Assembly: GCF_900243745.1 (NCBI RefSeq)
Contig: NZ_LT984798.1
Coordinates: 2,750,001-2,814,000, forward strand
Direction: 5' to 3'
Origin: Desulfovibrio sp. G11
GTDB lineage: Bacteria > Desulfobacterota > Desulfovibrionia > Desulfovibrionales > Desulfovibrionaceae
DNA length: 64,000 nucleotides
The notes beneath the pieces were generated by a model. The model did not search any database, was not told the DNA's origin, and was given only the letters and a program-made list of their open reading frames with translations. The translations under genes were made by a program, and so were the position numbers. This document shows positions 43,896-52,660 of this stretch, piece by piece. Position 1 is the stretch's first letter, and every line of letters starts with the position of its first letter.

Positions 43896-44723
43896 TCAGC
43901 GCCGGATGAATGCGTGGTGCGTCTCCATAAAGGTATTCACCACAATGATTGAAAAAAGACACAAAATAAAAATAAAAACAGCCAGTCGTGCCGGTTTTCG
44001 GCCTCTCCACCCCTTGGTGATCCGGTTGTTGAACAGAGCAGAAAACAGCATCCATATGACGATGCTGATCACTTCCTTGGGGTCGCCCGTAACAGTCGCG
44101 CCAAATACGGGTTTGGCCCATACAAGGCCTGAAATTATGCCCAGAGTATAAAGAGGGTAGGCCACAACCGTAGTGAAGGCATTGATTTTGTCAAGCATGG
44201 TGAGGGCGGGCATATCCTGCCAGAAGCCCTTCATGTATTGCTTGCTCTTGATGCGCGCCTCCAGAAAAATAAAAAGCGCTCCGGCCGCAAAAGCCAGGGC
44301 CAACAGGGCCAGGCTCAGAAAAAGTGTGCCTATGTGCAGGGCGTAAAAAGGCGCCTTGAGCGAAGGCGGAACCTGTACCACTGCTTCGAGGTACGGGGCC
44401 GACATGGCAAAAAGCATAAGCCCCAGAGGCGCGGCGAAGATAAGCGGGGCCTCCTGCCGGAGCTTGCCCCAGGCCACAAGCCCGCATAAAACCACAAACC
44501 AGGCCATAAGCTGCAGGTATGCGCCAAGGCTCAGCCCGCCGGGCAGGGCCTTGTGAAAGCCTGTGGCCAGAGAGATGGTCTGAAAAATAAAGCCCGCGCC
44601 CGCCAGCCAGCAGCCAAGTTTTCGCCAGAAAGGGCTGCGCGCTACCATGCCGACTATGCCGGACACGCTGGCAAGGCCGTAGAGCAGCAGCGTGACGCCG
44701 GTGGAAAATTCAGGGGAGATCAT
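43896..44723 (-). CDS. ccsA: CcsA/HemX-type membrane protein (cytochrome c assembly)
   Basis: The 275-residue protein has eight or so membrane helices and the conserved tryptophan-rich and histidine features of the CcmC/CcsA family: ALHIGTLFLSLALLALAFAAG, then WAKPVFGATVTGDPKEVISI. It probably handles heme delivery for c-type cytochromes; the HemX subgroup next to hemA has also been proposed to control GluTR level. The start overlaps the stop of the preceding siroheme-synthase gene. Confidence 0.82.
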   Translation of the reverse strand: MISPEFSTGVTLLLYGLASVSGIVGMVARSPFWRKLGCWLAGAGFIFQTISLATGFHKALPGGLSLGAYLQLMAWFVVLCGLVAWGKLRQEAPLIFAAPLGLMLFAMSAPYLEAVVQVPPSLKAPFYALHIGTLFLSLALLALAFAAGALFIFLEARIKSKQYMKGFWQDMPALTMLDKINAFTTVVAYPLYTLGIISGLVWAKPVFGATVTGDPKEVISIVIWMLFSALFNNRITKGWRGRKPARLAVFIFILCLFSIIVVNTFMETHHAFIRR

Positions 44724-45414
44724 AAAGTAACTCCGCTATATGAGCGTGCAGTTCCGTTGGCAATTCCGCCAACAGCCACTGGCGGCAGTTTTCCATTTCC
44801 TTTTCCTCCAGCCATTGCTGCAGGGGAGAGGCCGCCAGTTTCCGGAACAGCTCAGTATTCTGCCCTGTCTCGCCGCCCAAAGCAAGGACAAGCGGCCGCA
44901 GGCGGCCCATCAGGCAGGCCATGCGCGCCCGCGGAGCCAGCCAGCAGACCAGTTCGCCTTTCCAGCGCCGGGCCAGGGCCGGGCTTGCGCCACCTGTTGA
45001 AAGCGCCGCCGCCAGGGGCGTTTTGCGGGCCACCGCAGGAACCTGAAAACTGCCTTCTTCCGGGGTGCTTGCGCAGTTGCACAATACACCGTTGCGGCGG
45101 CAGATGGCGGCGATACGCCTGTTTTCCGCATCGTTGCCTGTTGTGGCGAACACAAGGGCCATGCCCTGCATGTCGTTTTCCACGCAGGCGCGGCGTTCAA
45201 AGCGCACATTGCCCTGGCGCAGCAAGTCTTGCAGGGCTGTATCGCCGGGCGAAGGTTCGTCAATATCCAGTACAAGCACAAAAGCCGGGCCGCACGCCAG
45301 CAGTCCTTCCAGCTTGCGGCGGCCTACCTGACCAAGGCCCGCCACAAGGCAGCGCATGCCTTCAAGGGAAAGAAAGAGTGGATAAAAAGCCGGCCTGGCT
45401 GCGGGTGTTTCCAT
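44710..45414 (-). CDS. precorrin-2 dehydrogenase / sirohydrochlorin ferrochelatase (CysG N-domain type)
   Basis: The protein has about 234 residues. The NAD-binding strand-loop CLVAGLGQVGRRKLEGLL is followed by VFATTGNDAENRRIAAICRR, STPEEGSFQVPAVAR and ALSTGGASPALARRWK, all typical of the Met8/SirC/CysG-N fold. It converts precorrin-2 to sirohydrochlorin and perhaps inserts iron. The start is ATG 45414 (METPAARPA); 45435 is an alternative without a ribosome site. It heads the siroheme-ccsA-hemA operon. Confidence 0.87.
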   Translation of the reverse strand: METPAARPAFYPLFLSLEGMRCLVAGLGQVGRRKLEGLLACGPAFVLVLDIDEPSPGDTALQDLLRQGNVRFERRACVENDMQGMALVFATTGNDAENRRIAAICRRNGVLCNCASTPEEGSFQVPAVARKTPLAAALSTGGASPALARRWKGELVCWLAPRARMACLMGRLRPLVLALGGETGQNTELFRKLAASPLQQWLEEKEMENCRQWLLAELPTELHAHIAELLYDLP

Positions 45415-45619
45415 GTGGGGTCCGTTGTGTAGCATGATGCGAAAAACCGCATGTCTTTTCGATATATTCTATGATACAGCAGCCTTCACGTTTTGCAAAG
45501 GCCCCGCCCTTGCTTCGCCGGGGCTATTGCCTTACCTTTCCATAATGCGGAAGCCCGGCAATGCCATCTGTCGGGCCTTTTGAAGTGATTGTGAATCCGG
45601 CGTCCGGCAAGGAAGGGGT

Positions 45620-46909
45620 ATGGCGGCATTTCTGGTGCTTCAGGCAGCGCGTTTCGGCGATGTGGTGCAAACAGGGCGTTTGTTGCATGGCCTCGCGGCG
45701 CGCGGGCAGGTACATCTGGCGGTGGATGAAAGCCTGGTTGCCTTGGCGCGCCTTCTCTACCCTTTCGCGCAGATACACGGCTTGCACCTGCACGGCTGCG
45801 ACGAAAACGGAATTTTACAAAAAAACAGGCCTGTATTGGCGCAATGGCGGCATGAAAATTTCAGCATCGTCTATAACTGCAATTTCTCTGGCCTCACTGC
45901 TGCCCTGTGCCGGATTTTTGAGCCGGAGCAGGTGCAGGGCTACAGGCCGGCACCCGGCGGCATATGGCGTTCGCCGTGGGCGCGGATGGCATTTCGTCTG
46001 AGCGAGCGGCGTGTGCTTTCGCCTCTCAATCTTGTGGATTTCTGGGCGTTTTTTGGTCCTGACCCTCTGCGGCCCCAACAGGTGAATCCTGAGGCAACGC
46101 CCGGCGGTCAGGGGCTTGGCGTGGTGCTTGCCGGCCGCGAATCACGCCGGTCGTTACCCATACCTTTGCTGGCAGATGTAGTGCGCACGACGTTTTCGGC
46201 TATGGGCGGGCCGCGTGTGCTGCTTTTCGGTACAGCGGCGGAACAGCCCGCCGCCCGCAGGCTGCTGCGTCTGCTGCCCGCAAAAATGCAGGACAGGGTG
46301 GAAGACCTGAGCGGAAAGACCGGCTGGCCCGGGCTTGTGACTGCCGTGCAGGGGTTGGATGCCGTCATTACGCCGGATACGGGAACCATGCATCTGGCTG
46401 CGAGGCTCGGCGTACCCGTGCTGGCTTTTTTTCTGTCTTCGGCCCTGGCACACGAAACCGGGCCTTACGGGCAGGGGCATTTTGTCTGGCAGGCCTCGCG
46501 CGCCTGCGCGCCCTGTCTTGAAACGGTCCCATGCCCTTACAATGTGGCCTGTCTTGAACCTTTCCGCAGTCGGGAACTGCTGCGCTCATTGACGCTTGCC
46601 CTGGCCGGTGATGCAGGGCGTGCGGTTTTGCCCGATGGTCTGCAATTGTGGCGCAGCCAGGTGGATAGTCTGGGTACGGTGCTGCGCCTGAAATCCGGTA
46701 AAGATCCGCATGCCGAGCGGCGTCAGCGGGTGCGGGAATATCTGGCCTCTTTTTTACGCCTGTCTCCACCCGGAGCAGTGGATACGCCGCCTCCGGTCAT
46801 CGCGGGCGAAAAAACGGCGTATCCGTCGGGCGCGGCTGGTGACGAAGGGGTTGATCAATGGCTGTGCGGCGATGCGGACTGGATGTTGCCGCCGGAACGA
46901 TACCGCTGA
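45620..46909 (+). CDS. glycosyltransferase family 9 (heptosyltransferase-like)
   Basis: The 429-residue protein has an N-terminal Rossmann half beginning FLVLQAARFGDVVQTGRLL. The C-terminal half has the GT9 signature DAVITPDTGTMHLAARLGVP followed by VLAFFLSSALAHETGPYGQG. A cysteine-rich stretch ACAPCLETVPCPYNVAC follows. The C-terminal 80 residues are a poorly conserved tail. It should transfer an ADP-heptose-type or related sugar onto a lipid A core or a protein glycan. The next gene, a CgeB-like glycosyltransferase, begins 17 bases later, so both likely build one glycan, possibly on flagellin, which is inference. Confidence 0.82.
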   Translation: MAAFLVLQAARFGDVVQTGRLLHGLAARGQVHLAVDESLVALARLLYPFAQIHGLHLHGCDENGILQKNRPVLAQWRHENFSIVYNCNFSGLTAALCRIFEPEQVQGYRPAPGGIWRSPWARMAFRLSERRVLSPLNLVDFWAFFGPDPLRPQQVNPEATPGGQGLGVVLAGRESRRSLPIPLLADVVRTTFSAMGGPRVLLFGTAAEQPAARRLLRLLPAKMQDRVEDLSGKTGWPGLVTAVQGLDAVITPDTGTMHLAARLGVPVLAFFLSSALAHETGPYGQGHFVWQASRACAPCLETVPCPYNVACLEPFRSRELLRSLTLALAGDAGRAVLPDGLQLWRSQVDSLGTVLRLKSGKDPHAERRQRVREYLASFLRLSPPGAVDTPPPVIAGEKTAYPSGAAGDEGVDQWLCGDADWMLPPERYR

Positions 46910-46925
46910 TGTGGAGAACACGCTG

Positions 46926-48272
46926 ATGCCCATGACTCCTTTAAGAATACTGGTTGTTTTGCCCATGTATGGCGGGTCGTTGCCTGTGGGCAGGTACTGC
47001 GTGCGCGCTCTTGAACAGATGGGCCATAGTGTGCGCGCCTTTGAGGCCCCGCTCATGTTTTCGGCCTTTACAGGATTACAGGCTCTTGGGCTGCCCCCGA
47101 CGCAGACAGCACAACTGGAGAACGCTTTTCTTCAGGTGGTGGGGCAGGCCGTCTGGGCGCAGGTGCAGGCGCAGGAGCCGCATCTGGTGCTGGCTATGGC
47201 ACAGGCCCCCATGGGGCGTGGGCTTTTGCAGCGTTTGCGTCGAGCCGGAGTACGCACGGCCATGTGGTTTGTGGAAGATCACAACGTGTTTCAGTACTGG
47301 CGGGCCTACGCGCCGCTGTATGACGTGTTTGCCATCATACAAAAACAGCCCTTCATGGACCTGCTTGCCGCAGCCGGGCAAAAAAATTTTCTATACCTGC
47401 CGCTTGCTGCGCAGCCTGACTTTCACGTTCCCACAGACCTGACGCCGGAGGAGCGTCGCGAATACGGCGCGGATCTGGGTTTTCTGGGGGCCGGTTACCC
47501 TAACCGCAGACTGGCTTTTCGTCCTCTTGCGGGCCGTGACTTGAAGATCTGGGGATCGGACTGGGACGGAGAAGGGCTGCTGGCGGCCCATGTGCAGCGC
47601 GGTGGCGCACGTATAGGAGAAGAGGAGAGCGTCAAGATTTACAACGCCACCAGGGTTAATCTCAACCTGCATTCCAGCCTGCAAACGACGGAACTGGTAA
47701 GCCGCGGCGACTTTGTGAATCCGCGTACTTTTGAACTGGCCGCCATGAATGCTTTTCAGTTGCTGGACGAGCGCAGCCTGCTGCCGGAACTGTTTGCTCC
47801 GGATGAACTGGCTACCTTTGCCTCTATTGAAGAATTTTACGCAAAAATAGACTATTTTCTTGCGCATCCTGACGAGCGGGCCGCCTACACAGCCCGCGCG
47901 CGAGCGCGGGTATTGCGCGACCATACCTACAGCCACCGCATGCAGACCTTGCTGGATTTTGTGGGCGAACGCCTCGGCCCCTGGTCGCAAGAGGCAAGGC
48001 CGGACCCGCCGGAAATAGCGGCAGGGCAGGGCGCAGGCCATGCGACCGCCGCATCATGCTCCCCGGGCAGTGCCACGCCGCCGGAACAGGCAGGTACATC
48101 CGGTGCAGATATGGCTGCCGCCATAAACCGCACTGTGGAAAAACTGGGCCTTGGGCCGCATGCGGATTTCGATCATGTGGTGGCGGCGCTCAGGACCAGA
48201 ACAGGCGCTCTTGATGAAACCGAGGCCTGTCTGCTTTTTCTGGATGAATGGCGCAAGCAGTACTTACAGTAA
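46926..48272 (+). CDS. CgeB-like glycosyltransferase
   Basis: The 448-residue protein starts at ATG 46926 (MPMTPLRILVVLPMYGG) after GGAG. The first half has RTAMWFVEDHNVFQYWRAYA and LYLPLAAQPDFH, typical of DUF3880. The second half has the GT1-like RTFELAAMNAFQLLDERSLL. The C-terminal 90 residues are a Pro/Ala-rich linker and a small helical end. It belongs to the same broad family as the gene at the left edge. A perfect hairpin ends the operon. Confidence 0.82.
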   Translation: MPMTPLRILVVLPMYGGSLPVGRYCVRALEQMGHSVRAFEAPLMFSAFTGLQALGLPPTQTAQLENAFLQVVGQAVWAQVQAQEPHLVLAMAQAPMGRGLLQRLRRAGVRTAMWFVEDHNVFQYWRAYAPLYDVFAIIQKQPFMDLLAAAGQKNFLYLPLAAQPDFHVPTDLTPEERREYGADLGFLGAGYPNRRLAFRPLAGRDLKIWGSDWDGEGLLAAHVQRGGARIGEEESVKIYNATRVNLNLHSSLQTTELVSRGDFVNPRTFELAAMNAFQLLDERSLLPELFAPDELATFASIEEFYAKIDYFLAHPDERAAYTARARARVLRDHTYSHRMQTLLDFVGERLGPWSQEARPDPPEIAAGQGAGHATAASCSPGSATPPEQAGTSGADMAAAINRTVEKLGLGPHADFDHVVAALRTRTGALDETEACLLFLDEWRKQYLQ

Positions 48273-48293
48273 CCGGTCTGTTCCTGTGTAAAA

Positions 48294-48329
48294 TGATATG
48301 CCCCTGCCAAAATGGACAGGGGCATATCA
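48294..48329. terminator. perfect 13-bp hairpin between convergent genes
   Basis: TGATATGCCCCTG (48294-48306) pairs perfectly with CAGGGGCATATCA (48317-48329) around a 10-base loop. It lies between two convergent genes and probably serves both directions, although no long T-run follows. Confidence 0.7.
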
Positions 48330-48484
48330 GAAGGGCCACCTCGCTTTGCATTACTCTGTGCTTGCAGGAGCAGGTATCTGTTCCGGATGGCATGCGCACA
48401 GTGTGGCTGCACGGTGATCGCCTGGGCGAATGTCGGCAGGCTTTGAGATTCGTATGGACAAGGGCGAAATGCCCTAAATGCCTG

Positions 48485-49669
48485 TCAGGGGCGCGGCGCT
48501 GCTGTTTTGTTTTTCGTATCCTTGCTGGCGTCAGGCGTTGCGGGTTGCCCGGTTTCCTGCGCGTCGCCTTGCTGCGGAGCAGCCTCCGGTGCCGCAAGGC
48601 TGCCGTCCTGCGGCGCTGTTTCCGGCGTACCGCTGTCCAGCGGTTCTACAAGCGTTTTTTGTGCGGCATCCGCTTTCAGGCTTGAAAGGTCGGTTACCTG
48701 CGAATAATAGGGCAGCATAAAGGCCACGGCGATCAGCAACGCCAGCAGCAGGCTGAGCTTATGGCGCATGGGGGCTGCGCTGCGTGCGACAATGGTCCAC
48801 AAAACCGGCGGCACAAGCCAGATAAGCACCTTGATGCTTTCAAGCGCCACACTGCGACCGGTAAAGGCATCACCCTGCCAGCCCTGCTGTATTTCCGCCA
48901 CGGTTGCGCCGAGAAAAATCAGCCAGAATATGGTCCAGGCATTGCGCGCCCAGATGGTGCACCAGGGGATCATGGTGTTGTAGTGGTCGCGGCCGAAGTC
49001 CTCACGTTTGCGGCGTATGGCAAGCCACATGGCGCCGCCGGCTCCTGCCATGGCCAGCGCCAGGGGCAATGTCCAGTACAGGGCGAACCAGAAAGGCGAC
49101 AGCCAGCCGGGAAAAAAGATATCCCCAAGGGTGATGCTGCTGGCGTCAGGGCGCATATAGGCGCTCAGCATACGGGTGGCCCCAAGGGTGACCGCTACGG
49201 CGATGCAGGCCTGTATGCTGCTTACGATGCCCATAAAGATGTGCAGGACGGGTACCTTGACCAGAAATTTCCACAGGGCGAAATACAGGCTGCTGATCAG
49301 CACGGCCAGGCCCAGCAATATCCAGCTCAGTTCCACCATAAAGTCGGGCAGGGAGTCAGGCGTATAGGCGTCCTGAACAAAAAACAGCCACACGCGCCCT
49401 GCGATGAGCAGGGACCAGCCCAGAATCAGGGCCAGCATGGCCAGCTGGCGCGCACATTTGTCGTAGGAAGAGCGCTTGCGGGTGATGGAAAGAACGCGCG
49501 CCATGGCAGACACAAAACCGAGGCCCGCAAAGGCCAGCAGCGCCGCCAGAGGCAGGGTCACACACAGGGCGTCTATACCGGTCTGCAAAAAGGGATAGGC
49601 CTGTAGCCACTGTTTGGGCAACGCGGCCCATATGGTCAGCTGCGCCAACACATCCTGAAAAAAATTCAT
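48485..49669 (-). CDS. multi-pass membrane protein, unknown function
   Basis: The 394-residue protein has about eight or nine membrane helices (for example WILLGLAVLISSLYFALWKF and FALYWTLPLALAMAGAGGA). The 75-residue C-terminal tail is rich in Ala, Pro, Asp and Glu. No transporter or enzyme motif is recognised. It is divergent from the CpoB/YbgF-like gene. Confidence 0.7.
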   Translation of the reverse strand: MNFFQDVLAQLTIWAALPKQWLQAYPFLQTGIDALCVTLPLAALLAFAGLGFVSAMARVLSITRKRSSYDKCARQLAMLALILGWSLLIAGRVWLFFVQDAYTPDSLPDFMVELSWILLGLAVLISSLYFALWKFLVKVPVLHIFMGIVSSIQACIAVAVTLGATRMLSAYMRPDASSITLGDIFFPGWLSPFWFALYWTLPLALAMAGAGGAMWLAIRRKREDFGRDHYNTMIPWCTIWARNAWTIFWLIFLGATVAEIQQGWQGDAFTGRSVALESIKVLIWLVPPVLWTIVARSAAPMRHKLSLLLALLIAVAFMLPYYSQVTDLSSLKADAAQKTLVEPLDSGTPETAPQDGSLAAPEAAPQQGDAQETGQPATPDASKDTKNKTAAPRP

Positions 49670-49866
49670 CGGGCGCCGCCCCCGGTCTGGCGTGGCTTCA
49701 GAACAGAAACACTCATGGTCGCTCCTTGCAATCTTGCGCTGGCTTGGGAAAATACGCTATAGTCAAAAAAATGTGTGCAGACCTGTATTTGCCTTAAAAA
49801 GGCCGGGGCCGCAAGGGTTCTTGAAATATGGCCGGGCTTGGGGCAGAACTACAGGGGAGGCTGGTT

Positions 49867-51330
49867 ATGAAAAAAATCTTTGCAGTACCCTTGGTTTGCG
49901 CGGCACTAGCTGCCGGCTGCGCTTCTTCCGCCCAGATGCGGCATGTGGAAGAAAAAAATTCTGCCAACCAGCAGGCTCTGCGCGAAACTGACCGGCGCCT
50001 GCATACGCTGGAGCAGAATGTGGCTGTTCTGGACAGTCAGATGGCCCAGCTCAGAAACCGCAGTTTTGAAGTGCGCACCCGGGGCGGCAAAAAAACCGGT
50101 ATGACAGTGGTGCCCATACTGCCTCCGGCGGCTCCCGCTGTTTCTGTTTCAGCCCCGGCAAGCGTTGCTGCCGCGCCCGGCACCCCGGGGCAAGCCGTTC
50201 CACCCGTGGAACCGAATGCCGCGCTGGGCAAACATGGCCCTGAAGTGGCTGCCGCACATCCTGCCGTTGCCGCTCCGTCTGCAAGCGCCAATGGCACGGC
50301 GCCGTCCGGCACAGGCGCAAAAGGGCCGAAGATTCCCGCGTCGTCTCCTGCTGCGTCCGAAGCGCCCAAGGGCAGGGGTATTGACCCCGCGGCGCCTGTG
50401 CGGCCATTCCCGTCGGTTGCGGCTTCTGCAGAATCCGCTGGCCCGGGTCCCCGTGCGCCGGAGGGGGGGCACGCGTCCGGCCAGAGTGCCAAGGCCGGCC
50501 CCATCGGTGCTGTAGGAGAAACGGTGAAAAAACAGGTGGCGCCGGCTAACGGCGAAACAGTGCCCGTGGGGCTGCCCCCTGTGGCTGCGCCGGAACCGTC
50601 AGCACCACCCGCTCTTGATCCCGTCAATTTTGCTGCTCCCAATGCCGGGCAACCTGTTGTTCCCACGGTTGCAGACAAGGGGGATCCAGCCGGCGGCAAT
50701 GCTGCCGTACCCGTGCCCCAGCTGCCGCCTTCAAGCCTGGCCCTGCCGCCGGAACATCCCGGCCTGCCTCCGGTGGAAGCCCCGGTTGCAAGCGCAAATG
50801 TCACGGCACCGTCTGCCGCTCCGGCAGGCACTGCACCCGGGACTCCGGGTATCCCCACGACTGCCTCCCGGCAAACCGGCTCCCTTCAGGATGTTTCTGC
50901 CGCTTCGGAAAAGGCCGCTTCCGCAGCAGGTGCGGCACAAAAGCCCGTGCGCCCCATCAAGGGGGAAAAGGCGGCCTACGAAGCGGCTCTTAAGGTGGTC
51001 ATGGCCGGGCGCCCCGTTGAAGGTATATCCCGCTTCGAGACTTTTTTGCAGGAATATCCGCAAGGTACTTACGCGCCCAACGCGGAATACTGGATTGGCG
51101 AAGGCCTGTACGCTCAGGGCAAATACCGCGAAGCGCTGGCGCAGTTCCGCAAGGTGGACGCCTCGTACCCGCAGCATCATAAAAATGCCGATGCGCTGCT
51201 CAAGACAGGCATGTGCCTGAGCCGCCTTGGCGACAAGGAAGCGGCGGGGCAGGCCTACAGCCAGTTGCTGGCGCGTTTTCCCAAATCCGAGGCCGCCCGC
51301 CTGGCGCGGACGCGCGGCCTGGCCCGCTAG
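49867..51330 (+). CDS. YbgF/CpoB-like lipoprotein with long linker
   Basis: The 487-residue protein starts at ATG 49867 after GGGAGG. The signal peptide ends at the lipobox LAAGC. A short coiled coil (LRETDRRLHTLEQNVAVLDS) is followed by about 270 residues of Ala/Pro/Gly/Val-rich linker. The C-terminus has three TPR repeats (AAYEAALKVVMAGRPVEGIS, then YWIGEGLYAQGKYREALAQF) as in CpoB. Normal CpoB is near 260 residues, so the linker doubles the length. It should be periplasmic and coordinate Tol-Pal with peptidoglycan synthesis, although tol/pal genes are not seen here. dprA starts two bases later. Confidence 0.75.
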   Translation: MKKIFAVPLVCAALAAGCASSAQMRHVEEKNSANQQALRETDRRLHTLEQNVAVLDSQMAQLRNRSFEVRTRGGKKTGMTVVPILPPAAPAVSVSAPASVAAAPGTPGQAVPPVEPNAALGKHGPEVAAAHPAVAAPSASANGTAPSGTGAKGPKIPASSPAASEAPKGRGIDPAAPVRPFPSVAASAESAGPGPRAPEGGHASGQSAKAGPIGAVGETVKKQVAPANGETVPVGLPPVAAPEPSAPPALDPVNFAAPNAGQPVVPTVADKGDPAGGNAAVPVPQLPPSSLALPPEHPGLPPVEAPVASANVTAPSAAPAGTAPGTPGIPTTASRQTGSLQDVSAASEKAASAAGAAQKPVRPIKGEKAAYEAALKVVMAGRPVEGISRFETFLQEYPQGTYAPNAEYWIGEGLYAQGKYREALAQFRKVDASYPQHHKNADALLKTGMCLSRLGDKEAAGQAYSQLLARFPKSEAARLARTRGLAR

Positions 51331-51331
51331 C

Positions 51332-52660
51332 ATGAATCGCGGCACTGTCTGGTCGGAATTGAGCGATGAAGCCCGCACGGAATACTGGGCCGCTCTGGCC
51401 CTGCGCCACTGTGCGGGGCTTGGCGCCAGATCGTGCGCCCGGCTTTTGAAGGCCTTCGGTTCGGCCTATGCCGCCGTGCAGGCGCGTGAGCGCTGGCGCG
51501 AGGCCGGGCTTAATCGGAAACAGGCGGCAGAACTGGCTACGGGTTCGTGGCGCGTGACGGCCCGTGATGAGTGGGACCGCGCCCGCGATCTTGATGCGGC
51601 CATAGTGTTGTGGACCGATTCCGCATATCCGCCTTTGCTGCGCCAGTTGCCCGATGCTCCGGCGCTTTTGTACTGCCGGGGGGATTTGTCGCTGCTTCAG
51701 GCTCCTGCTTTTGCGGTGGTGGGGTCACGGCGGGCCACGGAGCACGGCAGGGCGGTGGCCGCGCACATGTCTCGCTGTTTGTCGGCCTGCGGTGTGACCA
51801 TTGTCTCCGGCATGGCTCTGGGTATTGACCGGGTGGCGCACGAGGCGGCCCTCAGCCGGATCGGCCGCAGCATAGGCGTTTTGGGCACGGGTATTGATGT
51901 TGTTTATCCATCGGTAAACAGAAAAATTTTTGGCATGATGGAGCAGCAAGGCCTGCTGGTTTCTGAATTCATGCCGGGAGCGCGGCCTCTGCCCGAGCAT
52001 TTTCCCATTCGCAACCGCATTATCAGCGGTTTTGCTTTGGGGGTGCTGGTGGTCGAGGCCGCAAGCCGCTCCGGCAGCCTGATTACCGCTCGTCTGGCGT
52101 TGGAGCAGAACCGCGAGGTGTACGCGGTTCCCGGCCCGGCCCTGGATGCAAGCTGCCTTGGCTGCCAGGAACTTGTGCGTCAGGGGGCGCGGCCTGTTTT
52201 CAGCGCGGAGGACGTGTTGCGCGATCTGGCGGAACAGCTGCGTCCCTATGGCATCAGCCGCGACAGTCTTGGTGACGAAGAAAAAATTGGCCCGGAACTG
52301 GCGCTCATACCGGAAGCGGCAAAAGAAGAACCGGCCGAAAGCGGATATGCCGGGCGTGCAGCCCCGGCGCGCTCGGGGAAACAGCAAGAGAAGCAGTCTG
52401 CCCTCCCGGCTGTGGCCCGGCAGCATAAACCCCTGGGCGCCGCGGAAAACCTCGCCCCGACCGGGCGCAGGGCGGCCCTGCTGGACTGTTTGCGCCAACG
52501 CGGCCCCATGCAGGCGGATGATCTTGCCTGCGCGCTGGACATCAGCGTGGCCGATCTCAACGTCATGCTTGTAGGGCTTGAAATGCTCGGCCAGGTGTGT
52601 CGTCTGCCGGGGGCCAGATATGCATCGGGGCAGGATTCCGGGAACGGGGCAGAAGCATGA
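51332..52660 (+). CDS. dprA: DNA processing protein DprA
   Basis: The 442-residue protein starts at ATG 51332, one base after the preceding stop. The Rossmann-fold core is clear: FAVVGSRRATEHGRAVA, IVSGMALGIDRVAHEAAL, FPIRNRIISGFALGVLVVEA and SGSLITARLALEQNREV. An N-terminal SAM-like region with AGLGARSCARLLKAFGS and a C-terminal winged helix after a variable linker complete the standard domain order. It loads RecA onto incoming single-stranded DNA. It overlaps xerC/D by ATGA. Confidence 0.93.
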   Translation: MNRGTVWSELSDEARTEYWAALALRHCAGLGARSCARLLKAFGSAYAAVQARERWREAGLNRKQAAELATGSWRVTARDEWDRARDLDAAIVLWTDSAYPPLLRQLPDAPALLYCRGDLSLLQAPAFAVVGSRRATEHGRAVAAHMSRCLSACGVTIVSGMALGIDRVAHEAALSRIGRSIGVLGTGIDVVYPSVNRKIFGMMEQQGLLVSEFMPGARPLPEHFPIRNRIISGFALGVLVVEAASRSGSLITARLALEQNREVYAVPGPALDASCLGCQELVRQGARPVFSAEDVLRDLAEQLRPYGISRDSLGDEEKIGPELALIPEAAKEEPAESGYAGRAAPARSGKQQEKQSALPAVARQHKPLGAAENLAPTGRRAALLDCLRQRGPMQADDLACALDISVADLNVMLVGLEMLGQVCRLPGARYASGQDSGNGAEA

